A stretch of 64,000 nt of DNA from Paenibacillus wynnii (GTDB taxonomy: Bacteria > Bacillota > Bacilli > Paenibacillales > Paenibacillaceae), in assembly GCF_000757885.1 (NCBI RefSeq), contig NZ_JQCR01000002.1, positions 806,001 through 870,000 on the forward strand, written 5' to 3'. This document shows positions 25,498 through 34,165 of the stretch, in pieces. The notes beneath the pieces were generated by a model. That model saw nothing but the letters and a program-made list of their open reading frames with translations, was not told where the DNA came from and searched no databases. The position numbers were made by a program, and so were the translations under genes. Each line of letters opens with the position of its first letter. Positions within the stretch are counted from its first letter, which is position 1.

Positions 25498-27966
25498 TCA
25501 CTGTGGGCCTAAGGACTTTATTTCAACCCGATCGAACCGTGATGCGGTTTCTCCCGTTTTCAATCCGGCTTTCCCTTGCAGCCAAGGCTCTTCACCCCGA
25601 TCATCAAAAGTCAGGACCGGTTCATCTCCGCCTTCCATATAGACTGCAATATGAGTACCTTCGGCCACCACCTTCATATGCACCCATTCGCCCTCCGGCG
25701 GCACTGCATAAGGTACATCCGCAAGCGGTTCCGTATTGTAATTGTGTTTGACCAGATGGATGCGCTGCCCTTTGAGATAAATAGAATAGCCCCGCAGAAA
25801 ATCATCCCTGTTCTGATTTAGCTCCAATCCGTTTGCCGGTTCGGTTGCTCTAACAACAATGCCAGCTTGGCCGCCTTCCTCCGGGACGGTCAGATCGGCT
25901 TCTACCGAATAATCTGTCCACCCGTAGTCGCCGTACAATATTTTTCCGGGTTGCAGCGACGAGGCAGAGAGTTGTCCGTTTTTAACCGACCAATCTCCCT
26001 CATAACGGGACCAGCCAAACACATTCCCGTCTTCAAAATCATCCGAGGCCGGTTCTAGCGGTGTATACAACCCCGCCTTGATCCAGTCCAAATCCATCGA
26101 GCCTTCTTCAATCTCCAGCTTCCATTTGCGGAGACCGCTCTCTAAATCCACTCCGTGGACCGATACCGTCCTCCACGCTCCATTCTGTCCGGTGGAGGTG
26201 GAAGCCTCCTCTTCAAAAGAGACGATCTCTTTGCCGCCGTCCAGCAGTCTCCCCATAACTCCGTCCTCACCTGGGGCAAGGCGCAGGCGAAGACTGTAAC
26301 CGCCGCTATCCGCCAGATTGACCCGATAGCCAAGCGTAGTTCCCGCGCCAAGGCCCGCGAGCGTATAACCCCCCCCGCCGTCCGGCTTCAGAGTTATCGC
26401 TTCCGTATCCGTCTGTACATCCATTGGTGCATAATGAACGGCGTCGATCACGCCGGGCAGTGGAGCATAAGCTTTCTGTACGCCGCTGCCGTCCACTTCA
26501 TTGCTAAACGCCATATATCCGTAGCGAGCTTTGGCCTCCACAGCGGCATAACCAATCCGGCCACCGCCTGCGGGCATTGGAAGCTTCAGTTGGAGGAGCT
26601 GCATCTCCTGGACATAGATTCGAACATTGTCTCCCTGAACTTCGAGCCGTAGATTCTGCATCTGTCCGATATTTAAATTCCCCGGCAGCACCGCCGATTC
26701 TGTTGTCTCAATCTTGCCGTCACGGTGAATCACTGCCCGGATTTCTCCTGCCGCCCGATCTAGCAGAACGGTTCCATAGTTAGCTTTGTCCTTATAAGAA
26801 AATACAGCGCCCGCCGATTCACCATCGTTGACTTGAACATGGAATTCAGCCGTGTAATTTCCTTGCGTTTGCGGCTTGGCCAGTAGGAATGCGCCTTCAT
26901 GTTTCCCACCTTCCGCCTCTGCCAGCAACCCTTCACCTGGATTTACAGACCATTTTCCGCTTCCTGTAGACTCCCAATCCCTCAGGGCTCCATCGCTTCC
27001 AAATCGTTCGGCGAAAGCCGGCATGGCTGGCACAGGCTGAGGGCCTGTTAATGGTCCCCAAACGCTAAAGCGTTCCCCGTTCCAGACGATCCGGTCTATG
27101 TTCATGTGTCTCAGCGGTCCGACTACACCATGACCCTCCAGGTTGTGGTAGATCATATATTGCGCATCCAAATCAGGACCACGTACAACAGAATTGTGGC
27201 CGACGCCTACAGAAGCTCCCTCGGTACCCAGCAGCAGTGGATTATTGGCGAACCCGGCAAAGTTCCCAAGCGGGGAATCGCTCATGGCGGCGTCCACCCG
27301 GTAGCCATTGCTGAACACATGATTGCCGGTATAGGTCATATAATATTTGCCTCCGCGTTTAAACACCGTCGGTCCCTCGGTCCAGCCGCCCATATAGGCC
27401 TGGCTTTGGTACTCTTCTTCCCCCAGGGTCAATGGATCGGTCATAGCTGCAGCCTGAATCCCCAGCGTTCCTGCATAATAAAAGTACCACTTGCCGTCAT
27501 CATCCACGAAAGTGGAGCCGTCAATTGTCCGACCGAAGTTGCCGGTCACAACCTTAAACGGACCGGTTGGGCTATCGCTTTCCAGAGCATAATGCCCCTG
27601 TCCGGCGGGCGAGGTATACATGTAGAACTTGCCATTCCAATACCTTACTTCAGGAGCATAGGCCCCAGTGGTTACCGGATCTTCCGTACATAATCCTTCA
27701 TAGGACCAATCCACCAGATTCTGCGATCGCCATACCTTTACGCCTGCATCCGTATCCCGTGTGCTGACATACAGATAATATTCTCCGTTATAGGCGAACA
27801 CGAAGGGATCGCCAAGCCCGTAATCACCCCATTCGTCTGCCAAAGCTATGGGATTCGTATACATTTTCTGTTGGGGTTCGGGCGCTTCCGGAATATCCGG
27901 GCTGCAGCCGCTCCCTCCAAGCACAAACAAAAACAACAAAATACCAGTCCGCCATTGTTTACCCAC
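25498..27966 (-). CDS. GH43 arabinanase-like lipoprotein with accessory carbohydrate domains
   Basis: 822 residues, GTG start behind GGGGAGTG. A lipobox (LGGSGC, Cys near 21) anchors it to the membrane. The GH43 domain has GDPFVFAYNG, IDGSTFVDDDG and GWTEGPTVFKRGGKYY, so the three catalytic acids are kept. Downstream domains follow the same LamG / CBM6-like / LamG order as the secreted protein at 20508; the two are clear paralogues with long shared motifs. It probably trims oligosaccharides at the cell surface before uptake by the transporter encoded upstream. Confidence 0.85.
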   Translation of the reverse strand: MGKQWRTGILLFLFVLGGSGCSPDIPEAPEPQQKMYTNPIALADEWGDYGLGDPFVFAYNGEYYLYVSTRDTDAGVKVWRSQNLVDWSYEGLCTEDPVTTGAYAPEVRYWNGKFYMYTSPAGQGHYALESDSPTGPFKVVTGNFGRTIDGSTFVDDDGKWYFYYAGTLGIQAAAMTDPLTLGEEEYQSQAYMGGWTEGPTVFKRGGKYYMTYTGNHVFSNGYRVDAAMSDSPLGNFAGFANNPLLLGTEGASVGVGHNSVVRGPDLDAQYMIYHNLEGHGVVGPLRHMNIDRIVWNGERFSVWGPLTGPQPVPAMPAFAERFGSDGALRDWESTGSGKWSVNPGEGLLAEAEGGKHEGAFLLAKPQTQGNYTAEFHVQVNDGESAGAVFSYKDKANYGTVLLDRAAGEIRAVIHRDGKIETTESAVLPGNLNIGQMQNLRLEVQGDNVRIYVQEMQLLQLKLPMPAGGGRIGYAAVEAKARYGYMAFSNEVDGSGVQKAYAPLPGVIDAVHYAPMDVQTDTEAITLKPDGGGGYTLAGLGAGTTLGYRVNLADSGGYSLRLRLAPGEDGVMGRLLDGGKEIVSFEEEASTSTGQNGAWRTVSVHGVDLESGLRKWKLEIEEGSMDLDWIKAGLYTPLEPASDDFEDGNVFGWSRYEGDWSVKNGQLSASSLQPGKILYGDYGWTDYSVEADLTVPEEGGQAGIVVRATEPANGLELNQNRDDFLRGYSIYLKGQRIHLVKHNYNTEPLADVPYAVPPEGEWVHMKVVAEGTHIAVYMEGGDEPVLTFDDRGEEPWLQGKAGLKTGETASRFDRVEIKSLGPQ

Positions 27967-28016
27967 TTTATTTCACTCCCCGTAAGAAGAACATCCGTTT
28001 TGCTTCGTTTCTCACG

Positions 28017-29114
28017 TCACCTTGCAGCCTGTTCCTTGACCGGCCTCTCTTCTTCTTGCACGCTGGCAGCAGTCTGCCCCTCTGCAGCAGAGTCCGCCCG
28101 GAACTTGGGCGTTACAGTGATAATCCATATACCGAAACCGGTCACTGCCAGAATAGCCGCTGTCATCCCCAATGCGCCAAGCGCTCCTACCCTAAAGTTA
28201 TAAGGCTGCTGGTTGCCTTTCAGAGCAAAAATAAGCATGTTGCTCATCACCAGAAACCAAAGCACATTGCTGCCCATCATCTCCACGGGTTTGAGCAGAC
28301 GCGGATAGCGCTGTAGTAAACGGGACAGCAGATACATTCCATAGAGCAGTAAGGCAGGTCCCATGATCCACCCGATGGAAGGCGGGAACCTCTCTGGCAG
28401 CCGTTCGCTTCCAAGCAGCCATTTGAGCACGAACATGCCAGAAGCCGTAGCTGCTCCCGTAAATACACGACCATCCCAGACGATCCGGTGCCGGGCGAAA
28501 AGCATGCCTGTTAAGTAATAAGGAAAATATTGAACAATCGGAAACGATGCGAAATCACGCGTACCGATCAACGGCCCCAGCTTAATGTTATGGATGGAGG
28601 CGTAGGGAATAAACGTCGTCGCAAGCAGCAGGCCCGCCACCGCAAACCCCAGCCGTTTGCGCTCCACAAGCCATTTGAGAGGAACGAACAACACAAGCCC
28701 GGCCAACATCAAATAGGTGAAGGAGAGCAGAAATTCGGACCAGCCCGGCATCTCCTCAATCCACAGAATCGGACGGATGCTCTCCCAGGCCAGCAGCCTG
28801 CCGTCGATAAACAGGCGGTACGCGATTCCTGACAGATAAAAGGCAGCCAGCGTTTTGGATGCAGCCAGCAGCATACGTGTTGTCGCCTGCCGAAAGGACT
28901 TGGTATAGTAGGCCAATTGAGAAACATAACCGAAACTAAAGACAATACCCGAGAATGTAATCAAATTAATTAGGTCGATCCAGCGCTGTCCGACAGGGTA
29001 CACCTGCTGGTCGCTGAAGAATTGCAGACTGTGGCAATAGACCATGCCGATAACCAGCAACCCTTTGAACAGGTCGATGGCCCGTTCACGTTTTTTATAT
29101 CCTACAACACTCAT
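28017..29114 (-). CDS. Acyltransferase-3-family membrane protein within the sugar operon
   Basis: 365 residues with about ten membrane helices. The start ERAIDLFKGLLVIGMVYCHSL has the DxxKG and conserved His pattern of the acyltransferase-3/OpgC-like family, which moves acyl groups onto extracytoplasmic sugars. The C-terminal 30 residues are charged and polar. Its ATG overlaps the stop of the permease gene by 4 bp (ATGA), so it is translated as part of the transporter operon. An acyltransferase in such an operon is unusual; the substrate is unknown. Confidence 0.75.
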   Translation of the reverse strand: MSVVGYKKRERAIDLFKGLLVIGMVYCHSLQFFSDQQVYPVGQRWIDLINLITFSGIVFSFGYVSQLAYYTKSFRQATTRMLLAASKTLAAFYLSGIAYRLFIDGRLLAWESIRPILWIEEMPGWSEFLLSFTYLMLAGLVLFVPLKWLVERKRLGFAVAGLLLATTFIPYASIHNIKLGPLIGTRDFASFPIVQYFPYYLTGMLFARHRIVWDGRVFTGAATASGMFVLKWLLGSERLPERFPPSIGWIMGPALLLYGMYLLSRLLQRYPRLLKPVEMMGSNVLWFLVMSNMLIFALKGNQQPYNFRVGALGALGMTAAILAVTGFGIWIITVTPKFRADSAAEGQTAASVQEEERPVKEQAAR

Positions 29115-29917
29115 CCTTTAATTCCCGACATGCTGATCCCTTTGACGATTTGCCGTTCAAAGGTAACAAACAAAATGATGATTGGAATCGAAGCAATAGC
29201 GTTGATAACCATCGGTTTCACGTAATCTTCCGAATATTGGCTCATTAGTGTAGGAATCCCCATCGGCAGCGTGAATAAATTATCATCGGTTATCGAAAGG
29301 AACGGCCACAAAAAGTTATTCCACGAACCGATAAAAGTAAGGATTGCCATAGAGGCCAGGGCCGGACGGGTGAGCGGCAGTACAATGCGGAAAAAAATCC
29401 GCCATGTTCCCCCGCCGTCAATCTGAACACTTTCCAGCAAATCGTTCGGAATACCGTCGAAGAAACTTTTGAGTACGATTACCGCCACTGGTGAAGCAAG
29501 TGCAGGAATAATCAGACCCTGGTATGAATTCAGTAGATCCATATCCTTTGCCACTTGATACAAGGGAATAATTGTAGCTTCTCCGGGAATAAGCAGACCG
29601 GCAAGCACAACAAAAAACATAAAAGTGCGGTAACGGAACGGGATTTTTGACAAAGCGAAGCCGGCCAGAGCCGCTACGCTCACTGTCAGAACCATAACCA
29701 GCACGGCCACCAGCAAACTATTGCCTATCCAGGCTGTGAGCTTCGTACCGGTGAGTATCTCCTTATAGACATCCAATGAATACGGGGGCTTAAACCAGTC
29801 CAGAACGGTGATGATTTTCATACCTTCTTCTTTGATGGATACAACCAGCATCCATACCAGCGGTGCCGCGAACAAAAAAGCCATACATGCCGATATTAAA
29901 CGATATAGCCATTTCAT
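29111..29917 (-). CDS. Carbohydrate ABC transporter permease, MalG/AraQ type
   Basis: 268 residues with six membrane helices. The EAA loop that contacts the ATPase reads ESVQIDGGGTWRIFFRIVLP with following LTRPAL, a good match to the CUT1 family. It starts with ATGA overlapping the upstream permease stop and ends with ATGA overlapping the acyltransferase start. No ATPase gene lies in the operon, so a shared MsmX-type ATPase elsewhere in the genome is expected. Confidence 0.93.
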   Translation of the reverse strand: MKWLYRLISACMAFLFAAPLVWMLVVSIKEEGMKIITVLDWFKPPYSLDVYKEILTGTKLTAWIGNSLLVAVLVMVLTVSVAALAGFALSKIPFRYRTFMFFVVLAGLLIPGEATIIPLYQVAKDMDLLNSYQGLIIPALASPVAVIVLKSFFDGIPNDLLESVQIDGGGTWRIFFRIVLPLTRPALASMAILTFIGSWNNFLWPFLSITDDNLFTLPMGIPTLMSQYSEDYVKPMVINAIASIPIIILFVTFERQIVKGISMSGIKG

Positions 29918-30807
29918 CGATCTTCCGCCCCTTTCCGGTTATTGACCCAGTACTGCAGCGCTGAAAGCACTAGCAGAATAACGAACAGCAGATAGGACAT
30001 CGTCGCCGCATAGCCAAGATTGTTCTTTCTGAAGCCCGTCTGGTAGATCAGTTGAATGATCGGCCGAGTTTGATCCAGCGGTCCGCCCCCGGTAATAATA
30101 TAAATTTGCATAAATACCTTGAAGGAAGCGATAATTTGCAGCATCATAATTGTTTTGGTAATTGGAGTTAAATACGGAAGTGTGATTCTCCAGAATATTT
30201 GGTTGTCATTCGCACCATCCAACTTAGCCGCTTCATAAATTTCATCCGGAATTTCTTGAATAGCTGACAAATGCAAAATAAAATTAAAGCCAACCGTCCA
30301 CCATAACGTGATTAACGTGATTACAATCCAAGCCAGACTTCTTTCGGTTAGCCAAAATATTTCCTTGTCCCCGGGCAGCATTTGAATCAGATGCAAGATG
30401 GAATTCACCAATCCAGTGTACGGTTGGAACACGAACAGCCCCAGATAAGAAGCAACCGCCACAGAAAGAACACTGGGTATAAAAAAGATACTACGATAGA
30501 ACTTCTGCAGCACCGATTGGCGGTTGGCAATCAAAGCCAATGAAATCGAAAGCACAATCATGGTTGGTGTCGTAAGAACAACGAAAATGGCTGAATGCCA
30601 TAATGCCTCCCATACCTCTCGATCCTGCAAAACCTGCCGGTAATTATCCAAGCCGATAAAATCCATCTTTTTGATAAGCGTCCATTTGTAAAAGGTCATT
30701 TCGACGCCCTTGATCATGGGCCATATGGTAAATAAAACATATACCACCAGAAACGGAAGCAGGAACATCAGCGCCTGTACGTCCGCTCTCATTTTTTTCA
30801 TTCTCAT
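29914..30807 (-). CDS. Carbohydrate ABC transporter permease, MalF/AraP type
   Basis: 297 residues with six helices; the EAA loop is EIYEAAKLDGANDNQIFWRI followed by TLPYLTP, as in CUT1 permeases. It pairs with the permease at 29111 to form the channel. It lies 76 bp after the binding-protein gene, the usual order. Confidence 0.93.
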   Translation of the reverse strand: MRMKKMRADVQALMFLLPFLVVYVLFTIWPMIKGVEMTFYKWTLIKKMDFIGLDNYRQVLQDREVWEALWHSAIFVVLTTPTMIVLSISLALIANRQSVLQKFYRSIFFIPSVLSVAVASYLGLFVFQPYTGLVNSILHLIQMLPGDKEIFWLTERSLAWIVITLITLWWTVGFNFILHLSAIQEIPDEIYEAAKLDGANDNQIFWRITLPYLTPITKTIMMLQIIASFKVFMQIYIITGGGPLDQTRPIIQLIYQTGFRKNNLGYAATMSYLLFVILLVLSALQYWVNNRKGAEDR

Positions 30808-30883
30808 TCATCTTCCACCCTCTTTATAATCTGCGCACAAGCCTGCGGTACCACTCGCAGGCTTGCTACAGACCGTTTAGAAT

Positions 30884-32230
30884 CTATTCGTCCAACGTTT
30901 TTTGAACATCCTTCTGCATTTTATCCATTGCTTCAGCCGGAGTCATCTTATTGGCCCAGACCTCATTCAAAAACTTAAAGGAGACGTTGTCACGAATTTG
31001 CGCCGTTTTGACGGATGGTTTGTTAAACTTAACCGTACTTGCTACGGAAGCATAGTCGCTGCGGTAAGGCATATCCTTAAATTCCTGTTTCTCTAAAACC
31101 GATGGCTTGGATGGAATATGGCCTGCTTTGGCCCAAATTTGTCCATTGTCGGCAACCCAGTTCGCAAAAGTAATCGCTGCTTTACGCTTAGCAGAATCTT
31201 CTTTCTTCGGAGTTGGCAATATAATAGTATGAGAATCGCCCCATGTGGCTTCCTGATCGTAGATTTTAGGGATTGGCATTGCACCAAATTCAAAGTCCTT
31301 GGTAGATTCCCAGGTTCCCGTTGCCCATACGCCGGTCATCATGATGGCTGCAGTTCCACTTTGGAAATTTTTATAAAAGTCCGGATCGTTTTTCTTGATA
31401 TACCCCTCGGTAAACAGCTTTTGGATATAATCCGCAGCTTGTATGCCTTTCTCCATGTCGATATCCGCGGTGGTTAAATCATCGGAAATCAGATCGTTGC
31501 CCCCAAGCTGCGAATACAAGGCCCACCAGAGACGATAAGGGTCGTCATTGGCATTGGCTAGCGCAAATGGGGTAACCTTGGCCGGGAGCTTCTCTTTCAG
31601 GGTTTTGAGGAAATTAAGGAAGCCATCGGCCGATTGCTCCATAACCGGTTTGCCGTCATCACCAAGCAGACCAGCCTCTTTCAACAATTTAACATTGTAG
31701 TACATAATAAAAGGATGCGTATCAATCGGCACCGCATAATGCTTGCCATCTACGACCGTAGCATCTAAAAGGTTCTGGTTAAATGTATTCCAGTCCACGC
31801 CCGCATCGGTAGCCACAGTATCAAGGTCTGTCACCACGCCCTGATTAATCAAATCCGGCAGGCGGGAGCTATGAGAAATACCGATGTCTGGTCCATTACC
31901 GTTTCCGACAGCCGTGATCAGTTTAGTGTAATACTCTCCCCAAGCCAGCTTTGTATTCTTCACTTGAATATCGGAATGTGTTTTATTGAATTCATCAACC
32001 AGCGATTGCATATTGGCTCCGTCTCCGCCGTCAAACATGGTCCAGAAAGACAAACTCACCTTTTCGCCGCTGCTGTCTCCGGAAGCGCTTTCTTCACTGC
32101 CCACGCCTGCAGCATTATTGTTGCCATTAGCTTTATTCCCGCTGTTACCGTTGCCTCCACAAGCGCTCAACACCATCGAGAATGAAAGCAGTAATGTCAT
32201 GGCCGTAACTCCGATACTTCTCTTTTTCAT
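30884..32230 (-). CDS. Sugar-binding lipoprotein of the ABC importer (family 1 SBP)
   Basis: 448 residues. Lipoprotein signal with lipobox LSAC (Cys24), then an Asn/Gly-rich tether of about 30 residues and a two-lobed binding domain beginning KVSLSFWTMFDGGDG. The tail MTPAEAMDKMQKDVQKTLDE is typical of CUT1 binding proteins. First gene of the operon, with the consensus promoter and long inverted repeat upstream. Probable ligand is an arabino- or xylo-oligosaccharide, judged only from the neighbouring enzymes. Confidence 0.93.
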   Translation of the reverse strand: MKKRSIGVTAMTLLLSFSMVLSACGGNGNSGNKANGNNNAAGVGSEESASGDSSGEKVSLSFWTMFDGGDGANMQSLVDEFNKTHSDIQVKNTKLAWGEYYTKLITAVGNGNGPDIGISHSSRLPDLINQGVVTDLDTVATDAGVDWNTFNQNLLDATVVDGKHYAVPIDTHPFIMYYNVKLLKEAGLLGDDGKPVMEQSADGFLNFLKTLKEKLPAKVTPFALANANDDPYRLWWALYSQLGGNDLISDDLTTADIDMEKGIQAADYIQKLFTEGYIKKNDPDFYKNFQSGTAAIMMTGVWATGTWESTKDFEFGAMPIPKIYDQEATWGDSHTIILPTPKKEDSAKRKAAITFANWVADNGQIWAKAGHIPSKPSVLEKQEFKDMPYRSDYASVASTVKFNKPSVKTAQIRDNVSFKFLNEVWANKMTPAEAMDKMQKDVQKTLDE

Positions 32231-32252
32231 GCATTTCTCCCCTTTTAAATTG

Positions 32253-32311
32253 AATTAAAAGATACAAAACAGTAATTTCACTTTGTTTCACAATTTATGT
32301 ATCTTTAAATT
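32253..32311. promoter_or_regulatory. Long inverted repeat in the leader of the sugar operon
   Basis: The arm at 32253-32269 (core AAAAGATACA) is repeated inverted at 32294-32311 (core TGTATCTTT), about 41 bp centre to centre, close to four helical turns. It lies just downstream of the predicted start point. It could be two operator sites for one regulator bound in a loop, or an RNA hairpin. The ArsR-type regulator at 32415 is the natural candidate. Confidence 0.55.
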
Positions 32312-32312
32312 G

Positions 32313-32349
32313 ATTATAATTTCGCAAAAGCATAATGTCAACGTTTTCA
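32313..32349 (-). promoter_or_regulatory. Consensus sigma-A promoter with overlapping cre site
   Basis: On the minus strand TTGACA (32341-32336), exactly 17 bp, then TATAAT (32318-32313). The plus-strand sequence TGTCAACGTTTTCA (32336-32349) matches the CcpA consensus TGWNANCGNTNWCA at every position and covers the -35 box. So this strong promoter should be shut by CcpA when preferred sugars are present, on top of specific control. Confidence 0.85.
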
Positions 32350-32377
32350 AACGTTATTATTGTAATTAAAATAAAAT

Positions 32378-32416
32378 AAAGCCGTTTGTTACACTTTTTA
32401 TGTAACAAACGGCTTT
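32378..32416 (-). terminator. Terminator of the ArsR-type regulator gene
   Basis: AAAGCCGTTTGTTACA/TGTAACAAACGGCTTT, 16 perfect bp, then a T/A-rich run on the minus strand. The regulator's TAA stop (32417-32415) forms the foot of the stem. It insulates the regulator from the strong promoter that follows. Confidence 0.9.
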
Positions 32417-33356
32417 ATTTTTCGTCTTCAACGGGAATAAAGTTCACTTTCATTATGATATTCTGCTCATGATCTCCAAACTGCCGGCCGAACAAATTAA
32501 CCCCGCCCTGGTGGACAGCTCCCGGTTTAATACCGATCCTCAACCGGACTTTGTGGCTTTGCATCAGATTCAGAAGGCCCAGATTGACCTCCGACACTTT
32601 TACCATGTCCAGCGTTGTCTTTTCATTATCCACCCGCCAGGTTTTCAGCAGGCCATACTGGGTTGACCAATCGTACCACCACTCCGGATTCAACTTGCCT
32701 CTTCGGTCCCCGAAATCCCCCGGACTAGTCCACATCCCAATCTCCACACCGTTAATCCACACTGAAATATCGGAAGGCCAATTATTATCGTAGTTCGGAG
32801 CCTCGGAACACATCTCCATCGACAATTCAAGCGACTCAATCCGCGATCCGGCAGGAACCTCGAGCGGCAGCAAATATTCCATATACCCTTTGCGGAACCA
32901 TATAATCTGCGCACTGATATGCTTAGGATGATAAAAACTGGCGGGTTCATCCTCACGAATAAGCATCCCCTCGGAATTGGCCATTCCGCAGGTCGGTGAG
33001 ACATCGCAATCGCTGTAATGACCGATCGGCATCTCCACTTCATAGACGCGAAACTCCTCCTTGAGCACCGCCTTTTCAATATTCAATGCAAAGTGGATGT
33101 CGTCATAATTACGGCTGCACACCTTCATCGCACCACGCGACGCGGGAAGCAGCTCTGTATTGATCAGCTTCGCCGCTTCCAGTACCTTAATATTGTTGGC
33201 AACCGTCGATACGGGAAGCTTGAGCAATGCCGCAATTTCAATTACGTTCAGTTGTTTGGTTATTAATAACTGAAGAATATCAACTCGTGACCGTGTGGAT
33301 AAAGCATGTGCCACCACAACCAATTTCTCGGGATCATTAAAACTAAGCTCCAGCAC
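32415..33356 (-). CDS. ArsR-type winged-helix regulator with a large C-terminal domain
   Basis: 313 residues. The N-terminal 85 are an ArsR-like domain: STRSRVDILQLL, then IEIAALLKLPVSTVANNIKVLEAA as the recognition region. ArsR proteins are normally 90-130 residues; this one adds about 220 residues that are beta-rich with many Trp (WPSDISVWINGVEIGMWT), resembling carbohydrate-binding jelly rolls. It contains Cys residues but no evident metal site. Position suggests it senses a sugar and controls the operon at 32230. Such ArsR-type proteins occur beside GH and importer genes in Paenibacillus, to my knowledge uncharacterised. Confidence 0.75.
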   Translation of the reverse strand: MLELSFNDPEKLVVVAHALSTRSRVDILQLLITKQLNVIEIAALLKLPVSTVANNIKVLEAAKLINTELLPASRGAMKVCSRNYDDIHFALNIEKAVLKEEFRVYEVEMPIGHYSDCDVSPTCGMANSEGMLIREDEPASFYHPKHISAQIIWFRKGYMEYLLPLEVPAGSRIESLELSMEMCSEAPNYDNNWPSDISVWINGVEIGMWTSPGDFGDRRGKLNPEWWYDWSTQYGLLKTWRVDNEKTTLDMVKVSEVNLGLLNLMQSHKVRLRIGIKPGAVHQGGVNLFGRQFGDHEQNIIMKVNFIPVEDEK

Positions 33357-33557
33357 AGATTTGCACTCCTCTTAAAAAGTAATTAATCATTAATATTACA
33401 ATAATCTTACTTTTAATAGACAAAAAAATCAATATCCTTGTATTAAATTATATTCATTGAAATTTATCGACTTGAATCCTCAAAACCTCGGAACTCGTAA
33501 TTCGTCAACTAGGTTATATAGAAAAACAAAGGTAGCCATTCGATGAAAATAAAGAAA

Positions 33558-33591
33558 GCAAAAAACCCTTGAATCATCAAGGGTTTTTTGC
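33558..33591 (-). terminator. Terminator after tRNA-Leu copy 1
   Basis: GCAAAAAACCCTTGA/TCAAGGGTTTTTTGC with a 4-nt loop; the stem itself supplies the T-run. It ends the tRNA-Leu transcript and works in both directions. Confidence 0.85.
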
Positions 33592-33605
33592 TTTTAAAAA
33601 TGTTA

Positions 33606-33688
33606 TGCGGTAGAGAGGACTCGAACCTCCACGGGTATACACCCACTACCCCCTCAAGATAGCGTGTCTGCCATTCCACCACTACCGC
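33606..33688 (-). tRNA. tRNA-Leu(GAG), copy 1
   Basis: 83 nt without encoded CCA. Acceptor stem GCGGTAG/CTACCGC, anticodon stem CTATC/GGTAG with loop TTGAGGG (anticodon GAG), long variable arm and T-loop TTCGAGT. It differs from copy 2 only in the variable arm, where both strands of the stem have changed together. It stands alone at the right edge of the putative island. Confidence 0.95.
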
Positions 33689-33770
33689 GCGGTGAGTAAA
33701 GACGTAAAAATTGTTTGAGGCCAACATTCATAATTATAAAACTACTGCGACTAAAAGTAAAGATGCAGAT

Positions 33771-34136
33771 TTAGGAATTGTCATCCGCCGATTTAAGCTT
33801 ACGGTACTCGGTAAAGGCAATGTATTCCTTAATAAATTCCTTCTCACTCGGGAGAAGTTCATCCGTTTGGCAATCCAGTTGCCGTATTTGCTCAAAAAAA
33901 TAATCCTCTGCACTTTCGCGAACGATTTCGGGGGCATTTTTGCCCAGGATGAGCCAATCCAGACTAACATGAAAAAAAGCTCCAATCTCAATCAGCTTAT
34001 GGGTTCCCGGGGTAGACTTTCCTCTTTTCCAATCCCCCATGTTGCCTGTACTGATATTTAACTGCTCACAAAATGACTTCTTGGTAAGTCCCTTTTGCTT
34101 GATCAAATACTCTATACGTTCGTATATGGACTGCAT
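33771..34136 (-). CDS. XRE-family repressor-like protein
   Basis: 121 residues: an N-terminal helix-turn-helix (IEYLIKQKGLTKKSFCEQLN, then ISTGNMGDWKRGKSTP) and a helical C-terminal part likely for dimerisation. This is the layout of small prophage and ICE repressors. It is divergent from the Cro-like gene at 34282, with a shared 145-bp control region. No integrase or phage structural gene is near, so it would be an immunity-region remnant between two tRNA-Leu genes. Confidence 0.82.
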   Translation of the reverse strand: MQSIYERIEYLIKQKGLTKKSFCEQLNISTGNMGDWKRGKSTPGTHKLIEIGAFFHVSLDWLILGKNAPEIVRESAEDYFFEQIRQLDCQTDELLPSEKEFIKEYIAFTEYRKLKSADDNS

Positions 34137-34165
34137 TCACAAAACCGCCTTCCAAACTCATAAAA

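Larger units (their letters stand above)
20246..33633. mobile_element. Putative tRNA-Leu-bounded genomic island carrying polysaccharide-use genes
   Basis: The segment runs from the tRNA-Leu 3' fragment to the 3' end of the intact tRNA-Leu at 33606-33688; the two ends are direct repeats of 29 nt. Everything inside (two GH43 enzymes, GH2 enzyme, truncated GntR protein, acyltransferase, sugar importer, ArsR regulator) serves one accessory job, and by eye 25.5-29 kb looks richer in G+C than the flanks. No integrase, excisionase or conjugation gene is present, so it would be a decayed or trans-mobilised island. The interpretation is inference from the repeat and content. Confidence 0.55.
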
